A stretch of DNA of 64,000 nt, from positions 33,076,051-33,140,050 of the forward strand of contig CM039129.1 of NCBI GenBank assembly GCA_022036555.1, written 5' to 3'. Position numbers and translations under genes: made by a program. Within the stretch, counting starts at the first letter, position 1; every line of letters begins with the position of its first letter. Source of the DNA: Microstegium vimineum. Lineage: Eukaryota > Streptophyta > Magnoliopsida > Poales > Poaceae. Below, one piece after another: positions 12,038 to 21,705 of the stretch. Under the pieces are notes generated by a model that was not told the DNA's origin, did no database searches, and saw only the letters and a program-made list of their open reading frames with translations.

Positions 12038-15000
12038 TTACAATAGCCTTTCGAGGCGGTCTTTTCCGTAGATCTTCTTGAAGTCCTTACTCTGCACAAT
12101 TGACAGATATCCTTTTCTATACACTATCTCGTCCAGAATAAGAGCTGCTATCTCCTCTTGAAATCCTCTTATCTCAAAATCTACCAACCTGTTGTGGCCC
12201 TGATCTTTGCGCTATAAATTGATACAAGATGATATTGAGATGCACATAAGACAAAACAATATAATTAAAATGCGACGCGTACGTACCATGCCATCTCCTA
12301 TTCCTAGTTTTGCGCCAAAGTAGGCAAGCATCGGCCACATCACATAGAACCCGCACTCGTTGTTCCCTATTGGTTAATCTAGGTGCTTGACCTTCTTCAT
12401 ATACTCCACTTTGAATGGGGCTCTCCATTTCTTTTGCAGCTTAGGCTCCACATTTCTCCAATCAGGTAACGCCTTCATTCTATGTGACAATGTAAATGAA
12501 GTGTGAAGGCTGAGGACATTAATTACAATATCATATGTGATTGAAAAGTGTGGTGATATTGGGTTCATTTACATATTTAGCACTTTGACTAAGGGTTCTT
12601 TTTTTAAGACTAATATCTACGAGGACATAATGGTTGCTGCAATCACAAAGCTCGTGTTATTGAATGATATATCAAGAAAAAAACACTTAAGTAAGGGTCG
12701 AGAACACATACTCGCAATTGTAGGTTAGCAGTGCATTTGTTTTGTCGACTGAGAACATTCTTTCAAACTCTATCTTCAAACTTGCTGAGACATACAGATC
12801 TTGGAGACCGACTTTGCATGTTGTCTCATTTACCAAGATGAGGTCCAAGAAGTCAAAAATGCTATTTCGTTTTTGGAGGCAAAATTTTGCTATAGACCTG
12901 CAAAATAAACATGCATGGATATATTCAAATGCAGATCACATAGTTTATTATAACGTTGTTAGGGTATGGTACTTACAGAGTCCATAACATCATAATCTGC
13001 ACATCCAGCGAGCGTCATTGAAAGAGTTGAAAGAGGTCTTCATAATGAATAGTATGCACAACTTCTTCAGGATGATTAAAATGTAAACAGGAAGGGATGC
13101 ATACTTCAAAGGTTGCTATCTTGTCTTCGCTGCTATTACTGTCTATGATGTAATAATCTTGCAACTGTCGCATGTTTGTTGGCAATTTTCTATACTCTTC
13201 TTTGCTGGCGACCATAGGCTTGCCTAGTTCAAACTTGTATACAACTTTGGCGTTTTCAAATTCGGTTTTTCCAAAATAGAGATTCTTGGCATCCTTCATG
13301 CTTATGTTCAGGTCCGCGGCCAAGGTTTGTATCTCTAGCTGCTGTAAGGTGTGTATTTCTCTAGATCTTTCTTGATTACCCGGATTTTTGCTTTGCCTTT
13401 CAAATTCGCTCTGTTTCTCAGGTATATATGCCAATCGTGCATACAAGGCAAGTTTGGCGGCCTTTTCTGCAATCTGAGCTCGTAGAATTTTGTCCTCAGT
13501 CGGCGCTAGCTTCTGCCTTTTACTAGTCATCTTGGGATCTTTACTAACCGAAGCTGATGACATCCTCTGTTGCGAAGTCGAACCTGATCTAGACCTAGGC
13601 CATCGAGATCCCAGTCCTGAGGACTTTGAAGCTGGTGGAGGAGGAGGAGGAGGAGGAGTCTTCTCCTTTGGCAGTGGAGAAGGAGTCTTCTCCTTTGGTG
13701 GTGGAGAAGGAGTCTTCTCCTTTGGCGGTGAAGGAGGTGTCGGTGGATCTTGACGAGGAGAGAAACCTCTTCGCGGAGGGGACCGAGATGATTCACTGTC
13801 ATCCTCATCTTCCGAGGATTGCTACTCGTCTAGCTTGATGAAGCGTTTGCGCCAGGCGACATGAGTGCCCAAGTTGTGAACTAGACGCGGCCTTTCTTCC
13901 TCCACTGGGAAATCAATATGTATCTTATTGTACTTCTTGTCCAAGATCTTATCAATGCTGACCCCGGCATACCCGAGTGGCACTGGCTTGCCATGAATGA
14001 CGTTCTCTCCTCTAGGAAATGCTTGCCCGACCGCCACCTTGTCTTTGGTCCACTGCTGACGGATGTACAACCTGACATTCACAGGTTCTGTGATGTCGTC
14101 CACCGGATGAGGAGCATTGACCTCTTCGTCATCAGGCATAGGGGTTGAGCCACAACTACTGTGACACTTGTCAGGCACTGGGCTATTCAAAGCAGGGATT
14201 GCATGCGGCCCTTGACTCGAACACATGGATTGCATAGCGCTCGCCACTTGAGCTGCTATCCGTGCTTCCATGCTCTATTCTAACTCCTCTCGCATCCTTT
14301 GGAACTCCTCTTCTCTTTGCGTTCTAGCCCTGACCCGGCTCCTATTGGAAGCAGATTCACCTTCAAATGCTTTCTCCCAAGGATTTATCCCGGCTCCTCT
14401 AGTGCGACCGGGGTGCTCCTTGGTTCCAAGTGCTTGCGTGAGCACGTCAATTTCTCTATCGGACCTGCGGGCCCCTCTATGCACTTCCTCAGTGATCATG
14501 GAAATCTTCTGGAGGAGATCGGTGACGGGTTCAGCGCTGGCGGAAAGGCTCCCATCAGGATTGTATCGTGCCCCCCTTGCGAGTAGGTAGTTCACTGATC
14601 TGGGCTGCCAATCGCTTGTCTGAGGCGTAACGCCGCTCCGCTCTAGTGCTTCGACTTGGGCATCCCAATCTGGAATCTTCCTTACGTACCCACGCAATCC
14701 TAGGCGGTGAGGATTATTTGACCTAAGCGAGTTTGCTTTGTTTCTTTCGCTTGATGCCTTGGCCTCATCGGATAGCTTGTAAGCCTTGAACTCCTCCCAG
14801 AAGTCCCTCTGCTTGCTAAATTCACCTCCCGCAAAATTCGGTTCTTTTTCCTCCTTGATGAGCTTGTGCAACTTTCCCTTGAAATTCTTGAAGGAGTGAC
14901 CCATGATTTCCTTGGCCCTCTTCTTGACTGTCGCTTCATCACAATCATTAGGGAAAGTGAAATACCCTCTGAACTTGTTCCAAAGTAGTTCCTTCTCCAC

Positions 15001-15482
15001 TTCTGGAACCCTCCACGGGTCTTGCTCACTGCCATTCCACTTCCTGTATTTGATCGGGATGAAGTCCCTTACAAGTGCCCCGATGGTACTCTTGTATGGG
15101 CCCAATGCTTTAAGTGGCTCCACCGGCTCCCCTAGTTGATCGAACTGAGAGATGTGCCAGTGTCTAGTTTTCTGAGGGAGCTTTGTTGCACCACGCTTAG
15201 TCCTTCTGGAACTCTCACCAGTACTTGGACCTTCCGGCGGAACCTGCTTCAAAATTTATGAATAAGTCCCCATCAAACTTTTCTGGCTATATCTACCGTG
15301 TTTTTAGGTATGACCTAAGTTATTACCTCGTCTCCTTGGCCCTCTTCTAGGTTTAGCATATGGCTAGGGATCCAAGGTCTTTGATCCCCTTGCTAGTTGT
15401 CATCACTAGTTCCTTGGTCATCGGCTTCGGTCGCAGGGCGACGGGTGGTGAATCGACGCTTAATTGTCATGTTTCTGGACAT
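12038..15482 (-). pseudogene. tnpA: tnpA-like gene of the large CACTA element (Transposase_24 + Ulp1-type protease)
   Basis: Reconstructed exons are 15327-15482 (start ATG at 15482), 12977-15243, 12712-12897, 12527-12636, 12287-12479 and 12038-12204, with GT-AG junctions that keep phase across the first three introns. Exon 2 holds a Ptta/En/Spm Transposase_24 region (about 14520-15130, FRGYFTFPNDCDEATVKKRA; YVRKIPDWDAQVEALE). An alanine/methionine-rich helix, a domain of the DUF8039 type (about 13830-14070), three SPPPKEKTP repeats and a conserved C-terminal block follow. The last exons form a C48/Ulp1 protease. TnpA-type proteins bind the subterminal repeats and regulate transposition. In-frame stops lie at 15393, 14275, 13822, 13015 and 12374, so it is a pseudogene whose frame is otherwise well kept. 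Confidence 0.85.
12287..12897 (-). pseudogene. Ulp1/C48 cysteine protease domain at the C-terminus of tnpA
   Basis: On the - strand, exon 12527-12636 gives NHYVLVDISLKKR, matching the family's histidine motif (HW-V-L-V-I). Exon 12287-12479 gives PIGNNECGFYVM, the catalytic cysteine motif (C-G-Y-Y-V). In the family a glutamine sits seven residues before the cysteine; here that codon is TAA (12374-12376), which a single C-to-T change from CAA would explain. The aspartate region is degenerate. Ulp1-like domains remove SUMO-type modifiers; their job in CACTA elements is not established. The + strand copy at 46900-47350 keeps the motifs better. Confidence 0.75.
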
Positions 15483-15639
15483 GAATTTTGATTATATAGA
15501 TAAGTATATAGACAAGTCATGCATCGCCACAAAATGTGTCTCCACAAAATATATATAAGTATATAGACAAGTCATGTTATACATAAGTGAATCTATCTAT
15601 AAGTCATGCATCTCTATATCTATCATGAAATAAGCCATG

Positions 15640-15935
15640 TATATAAGGATGACATATCTCTCTCTCTCTATATATCTCTCTCTCTATCTCTCTCTATATC
15701 TACAAGCATCAATATCTCTACCTATCTATATATAAGTCATGCTATATCTCTCTAATCTCTATATCTATCATGTCATATAATGTCTCTATCTTTCTATCTC
15801 TATTTGAATCATGGTAGCCACAATATGAATCATGCTAGCCTCTATCTCTCTATCTCTCTCTTTCTCTTTGTAATTTGAATCATGCTAGCCACAATATGTA
15901 ATCCATCTCTATCTCTTTCTCTCTCTCTCACTGAT
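15640..15935. repeat. CT/TA microsatellite-rich tract
   Basis: Runs of TCTCTC and TATATA alternate, with near-repeated phrases around ATAAGTCATGC and AATCATGCTAGCC. It lies upstream of the tnpA start in the large CACTA element and probably forms part of its leader or promoter region. Confidence 0.8.
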
Positions 15936-16433
15936 TTCCTTATGGGCATTCCATCGAACACCTTGTGGGTGAGTTAGTAGCTCACCAAGAGTAAGCTTTC
16001 GGATGGCCCCAAGCTCCAATCGCCTCGAGCAACAGCTGTCCGGTGAAGCACTGGGCGAGCGGCGAGCGAAGTCGTGGGCGACCGGCGTTGGGGAGCACCT
16101 GCTGTGGCGGCGTCGGGCAGGGGCTGGGGCGACGACGTCGAGCAAGGGCTGGGTGTCGAGGTCCTGGGCGGCGTCGTCGAGCTCCTGGGCGTCGTCGACC
16201 TCCTGGGTGGCGTCGTGGACGAACACCTGCTGCGGCGGCGGCGGCGTGGAGCTCCTGCGGTGGCGGCGGCGCGTCCACCGGCGGCGGCGTGTCGGGTGGT
16301 GACAACAACGGCTGAGCGGCGTGGAGCCCCTGGGTTCACTGGCGGCGGCGCGTCCTGCTGAGCGGCGTCGGCGTGGAGCAACGACGACGGCGTGCACTGG
16401 CGAGAGCTCGGGCTCGTCGAGCGGCTAAGTGTG
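15936..16433 (-). other. GC-rich segment upstream of tnpA, possible first-exon remnant
   Basis: This is a GC-rich block with repeated CGGCGGCGG and GTCGTCGAGCTCCTGGGC words. Long ORFs exist on both strands but are compositionally driven (arginine- or proline/serine-rich) and resemble no family I know. Its place between the internal repeat array and tnpA suggests a 5' untranslated or promoter-proximal region of tnpA, later separated from the array by the LTR at 16434-20985. Confidence 0.35.
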
Positions 16434-19400
16434 TGTTGGCACAAATTATGACCCACTTTTATATAACTAAAATGTTGCCAATGACCCAGGATCGAGGAGA
16501 AAACAATCATCACATGAGTATTATTTATTAAATAACAAGTTCCACATATCCATGAATATTTTAATGCAGATATAAGGAAATTGAACAAAAGAGACCCACT
16601 ATGGGCCCACCAGGTCTCTCCCTCAGCCATGATCCACGGGAGTTCTTTTTAGAATGATTATCAACCATCAGATCACCTTGTGTTTCCTCCAAACGGCTCA
16701 TAAGCATTGTACAAGGATCCGTGGGCCCACACCAAAGAGATCAACATGACAAACACTCTAGAACGAGCAACCACTTCACATGACGAGGTGGGCCAGGGGC
16801 CCACAGGGCCATTCGGCCGAACCTCCCCTGGGCCCATCTGGCCCCACTCAGACCCTAACCAGTGGGGCCACACCCACAAGGCCAGGGGATGGCCCACTGG
16901 CCATAGGACCATTCGGCCGAATGGTCACTTTGGTCGGTTGGGTCCCTCTCAACCGCCACAACAAAGCACACATGTTGGAAATCCAATCCGTCCAGTCTAG
17001 GCGGTTGTATGGCGGTTTGATCCAAGGGAGGAGGATTGAAGCCCCGTGGATCGATGACGTGGCACTGGAGTAGCCCCTACTCCACCTCCCACTATAAATA
17101 GAGGCTTAGACCTCCCTCTCTAATCATGATGTAATCCATACAAGCCATTGTTGCTATCAGTGGAGATTAGTCTAGTGGTGTTCTCTAGTGTGGGAGTTAG
17201 AGTTGAGTTGAGCTTTGCTCGGGCTTTCCGGAGTGTCTTCCCGGAGGATCTGGTATAAGCTCTTGTATCTTTTCCGCTTTTGTAAGACTTTACTTATTCA
17301 ATATAATATTCCTTCCTATAACATCCCAAAAATTGCATTGTTTCGAATAGCATGAATTTGATTTATTTATGCTTCTTTTGTATATGCATTCAATATAATT
17401 AAACTATATATGTTTTGGAGAATTAAAATTGACATATAGGAACATGAGTGAGCATTCATGCTGGAGCATTTACTGTTTTGTTTTGAGTGGTTTTGAAAAG
17501 TACTCAAATCTATTTTTCAAAATGTATTTGAAAATTCATTTGAAAATCACGTTCTGGAAATTTGAAAAGTATTTTCTTTTCTCTCCCTCTCTTTTTCTCC
17601 AATCTGGCCCGAGGCCACCTCCTCCCCGTGGGCCTCCCCCTTTCTTCTTCGCTGCTCGGCCCAGTGCCCTCCTTCTCCCACGCATGGCCCAATCCGGCCC
17701 AGCTCTTGGCCCAGCAACCGTAGCTTCTCCCTTCCCTTTCTTCCTTGTGCCACTGACGAGGCTGGCCCGCGTGTCATCCTCCTCCTCCCCTTCCTCTCGC
17801 CGAGTTCGAACAGAACTCGAACTCCCCCATCCGAATCCCTGTCAATCCCGTTCCTTCCAGGATTTCTTGCTTCTTTAGCCAACCCAGCACCCCTATAAGC
17901 AGTCCCGCACCCTCCCCCGACCTAGTTTTTCCGATCTACGTGCCGCCTTTGCCTCGCCCTAGCTGTGCAACGCCGTCTTCAGAGCTCGAACGCAGCCGCC
18001 GTCGCCATTGACGGTCGTCCAAGCTCATCCACCGCTCCTTGGCCCTTCTCTCTCTCATCTGAGCAAGGTACGAGTACCCTTGAAGCTTCTCCCGTGTTCA
18101 ATTGTGCGTTTCCTTGCCCTCAATGGCCTATCGCCGTTGGCAGTGGAGCCGTAGCCGCCTCACAACGTCGCCAGCCGCCTCTGGAGCTCCTCTGTCCACG
18201 CAAAAGCCCTAGGTGAGCCCGCCTTTTCTCTCTCTGTCTCCCGGACCAATCGGTTCCTTGTTTGGTGGCCCGTAGGCCCCTACTCAGTTGGGCCACCGAG
18301 CTTCGCTGCTCCGGCAATGGAGCACCGCCGCGCCGGCTCCCTGTTCCCGGCTGGCACCTCTCTATCCCTCCCCCCTTCTAATCCTGGCCACTCATCTCCG
18401 ATTGGACGAATGAGAGGAACTGATACCCTTCAGCCGGGTATCTTTGCAAAAGAGTCCCTCCAGTTTTCTAAGTCTAAACCCGCAGTCCATTGGCGTCTTG
18501 CTTGAGTACGCTTCCTCCTTGGGAAAACGTATTTCTTTTCGTCATTGTTTTTATTTCAAAATAAATGAAAAATCTATATTTACAGAATTGCCATTCAATT
18601 TCAAAACCCTATAACTCTCTCGTTTTAAATCCGTTTTCACCCGTTCAAATTGCTTTAGATTTGTAATAAAATTCTCTACATGTTAGTGCTACTGTTAGTT
18701 AGATTTTAAAAAGTTTAATTTCGTGATTAGATTTTAATTAATACCTTTGTATAGGAGAACTTGTTTAATTCATAACTTTGTCGTTTTAGCTCCGTTTTTC
18801 GTGCACGGAACATCGTTGTGATCGTAGTGATACGTAGATCAGTTTTATAAAATTTTTATCTTATTTTCTTACTGTTGGTGTACTGTTCTAATCATATCTT
18901 TGTTTTCTTCGTGTATGATTGTCGTTGGTTGAATGGTGTTGATTGTTGATCGGTATAGACGTTGAGCAGCCGGTTGAAGAGCCGGAGTTTTTCTTTGATC
19001 AAGACCAGCAGGATCAGCAAGAGTATTCCGAAGAACGCAAGTATAACATGGGATTATCCTTGTTGTCCTATTCACAAATAATATAATTCATATGCATGAT
19101 ATTCCTTGTTTACCATAGTTTGATCCTAGAGATTGATATCCTGATTACCTTGACACCTATGATTTGATCCACCATATATGATTAGTTGCTAGTGCTCATA
19201 CCAGATGTACATGATCTTAATTTGTTAATGACTATATGCAATAATGGTAAAACTCGCTTTTTAGCAACATTGGATTATAGGAGCTTATCTGTCGGCAAAA
19301 TCTGGGATATACAGTACAACCACGAGGGCTATATGGCTCTGGCTTTAGCTCAGTATGGGGACCTTTTCTAGCTTGTTCAGTGGTTACCTTTATGGCGCAA

Positions 19401-20985
19401 ATAGGAGCGTGCCAAGACGGGCATAGTGTGGTTCCTAATCTATGGGCATAGCCGCGAAGGAGTGTGACCGTAGACAGGTTGGCTCTACATCCCCCTGCCA
19501 TGAACATTGCGGCCCTGACTTGTTAGACGAACCCTTGGAAGGCTTCATAGTGTACCGTGCCCGCTCACCTTGGCAGTGTTTTGGGAGTAATTAACCCGGG
19601 CATCTGGGCAACACGACTCGTGGGTAAAGTTGTACACCTCTGATCAGAGTTAAAAACTATCATGATAGCCGTGCTCACGGACACGAGCGGCTCGGAAAAC
19701 TCACAAAATTATTGGGTTCTTATTTCTATGTGGCTTATGCAAGTGTTATTTATTTATTGTATATCATTGTCATTTACTTTATGATCATGGATATTTGAGC
19801 TTATGCAAATTACCTTGGCAATTGTTGATATTAATATGAATTTGATCTACTTAAAATGCTCACCGATATGAACCATGCATTCCCTTTTGAGCTTCATGAA
19901 CCCCGTGTTATATTTGTTGAGTACGTATGTGCTCACCCTTGCATTCAAACACCATAGATGAAGATTGGGTTGATGATTACCGCAATGAGTACTAGACTTG
20001 GAGTCAACCAGTCAACCAGTCCCTTTGGAGCTTCCGTGAATATCTTCGTTTAGTTAAAGTTAATTGTATCAGACTATGTAATGAATATTTATTCGCTATG
20101 TAATAATCACTATGATGGTACTTTTATGATTTGTCAACTCATGTGTGCGACTATTCCCGGGGTGCACATGAGCCTTTTATGCACTTGTTTTGTTCTTAAA
20201 AACGGGTGTGACACTTCCTTACTTTACTCCGTCTTTACTTTGTGCAATATTATACTTGCTATAGTATTGTTGTGGTTTATCTTGTCAATTAGTTGTTATA
20301 AACTAGATTGAGATCCTTGTGGCCTTTCCTGTATGCGATCATTGTCTGTTATAGGGTTCTCTAGTTGTCGTATACACAATTAGAGTAGTAAGAATAGGTG
20401 TAAGTGTGGTGCTTATGCTTAATCTCACCTTTGGTTATCGCTTGTTGCACGGATTGTTTGTGGTAGCTAGCAAGAGGTGACAGCCTTGTCTAGTCTTTGT
20501 ATTCCACCACGTGTTTATAGGCAAGTTCTTAAAAGATAAGGCCCCCGTAAGAAGAGGGCGCGGTCCGGTAGGAGTTTTGTCCTCCTACTGATCTATCCCC
20601 TCGCCTAGCATACTTGTATTGAGGAATCAATTGATGTTTGTCTCAGCTGAGTGCCATAGTTAAATCCACAAAGGTAGAGTTGGAATCACAGGAGTCCTTT
20701 GCTCTCTCGTTGTCCTCCCACATAGTTATACTCACTAGTCATCTCTTACTTATCTTTACCGGTTTGTTACATCATCACCTTCCTATCATTATATCAATTA
20801 CCCCCTTACACTAGTTGGTACTGAATTGAGGTGATCTCTAGGATCTCTCTTCTATCATCATTTCTAGCTTGCTTTCCTTTGGGAGAATATAAATATGATA
20901 CCCCGGAATACTCCGAGGTGAAGTGCTACAACGGTATAATCTACGTGCTTGCGAATTTATCCAATAGTCATAAGAAATACCAACA
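16434..20985 (+). mobile_element. solo LTR (TGTTGG...CCAACA), split by a second solo LTR
   Basis: The element begins TGTTGGCACAAATT and ends AATACCAACA, giving a 6-bp inverted terminal TGTTGG/CCAACA, and is flanked by GTGTG on both sides (16429-16433, 20986-20990). Without the inner insertion it is about 1.66 kb. A TATA-like ACTATAAATAGAGG at about 17090 marks the probable transcription start, giving the + orientation. There is no internal coding region or primer-binding site, so it is a solo LTR left by recombination between two LTRs. I do not assign it to Copia or Gypsy with confidence. Confidence 0.9.
17327..20213 (+). mobile_element. long solo LTR nested inside the 16434-20985 LTR
   Basis: It begins TATAACATCCC (a TGTAACATCCC-type start with one G-to-A change) and ends GGGTGTGACA. 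The 5-bp duplication CTTCC flanks it at 17322-17326 and 20214-20218. At 2,887 bp it is a long LTR. It contains a TATA-like CCTATAAG near 17890, GC-rich leader-like sequence, and a conserved stretch (19560-19720, GGGCAACACGACTCGTGGG) also present in the diverged, 5'-truncated relative at 48385-50706. ORFs inside it have no recognisable domain. I infer a Ty3/gypsy-type family from size and general appearance only. Confidence 0.88.
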
Positions 20986-21043
20986 GTGTGGAATGGGCGT
21001 GAGTCTGAAAATTTCAGACCGCACCCTTTCCTTATATACTCGG

Positions 21044-21246
21044 CCACATCACTGCTGGTTCTTGTTACAAACCGGCAGTGATGTCCCCTATCACTGTCGG
21101 TTTGTAACAAGAACCGGCAGTGATGTGGAGGCATCAGTGCCGGTTATTTTAAACCGGCAGTGATTAGAGGACATCACTGCCGGTTGGTAGATAGAACCGG
21201 CAGTGATAGGGGACATCACTGCCGGTTCCTTACTAACCGACACTGA
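21044..21246. repeat. internal array of CACTA subterminal repeats between tnp2 and tnpA
   Basis: Ten copies of ATCACTGCCGGTT or its complement, arranged as about five head-to-head pairs, occupy this stretch. The same motif fills both ends of the element. The first part is a near-perfect palindrome: 21044-21082 pairs with 21089-21127 with two mismatches. Such motifs are the expected binding sites for the TnpA protein, and this array lies at the 5' side of the tnpA transcription unit. Confidence 0.8.
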
Positions 21247-21700
21247 TTTGTAATTTTTTAAAATTCTGCCTTTTGCTTTAGAATTCAAATTACTCCTGAT
21301 TTTTAACTAGAACTTGAAAAACTCCAAACATAGAAGTTGCATAATTTTTAATTCTCTACAACTTTTGCTGAAGGAGCATATTCCAATTATTTATAGTTTT
21401 TGAATTCCATTTTGAATTTGAATAAGGGTTTAAAATTCAATTACCCCCTTTGTAATTACTCCAAAAATTTGAATAGAAGTTGAAAATCTTCAAACATAGC
21501 TTTTGCTAGTTTTGAGGAGCTCTACATTAATGCTTATACACTCAAGGTCTAATTCTTTATAGTTTTTGAATTCCTTTTGACATGGCATACATCAATCAAC
21601 AACGTGGTACAATTCATCAATCTACAACTTCATATGATCTCAAATTCGATGCAAATTACTAAAACAACATTTCATTAAGGATTACATAGTTTATGATACT
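21247..21700. other. AT-rich spacer downstream of tnp2
   Basis: This is AT-rich, non-coding sequence between the tnp2 stop and the internal repeat array, containing three diverged copies of a phrase like TTTGAATTCCATTTTGAATTTG. It is probably the tnp2 3' untranslated and terminator region. Confidence 0.4.
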
Positions 21701-21705
21701 CTAAT

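Noticed and set aside
16003..16397. A host gene in the GC-rich block upstream of tnpA
   Set aside because: Competing ORFs on both strands, no known domain, and its place inside the CACTA element make a gene unlikely.
17429..18505. Host gene exons in the nested LTR (TATA box, leader-like sequence, short ORFs)
   Set aside because: The stretch lies wholly within a TG...CA-type LTR bounded by a CTTCC duplication, and a diverged relative of the LTR family occurs at 48384-50706.
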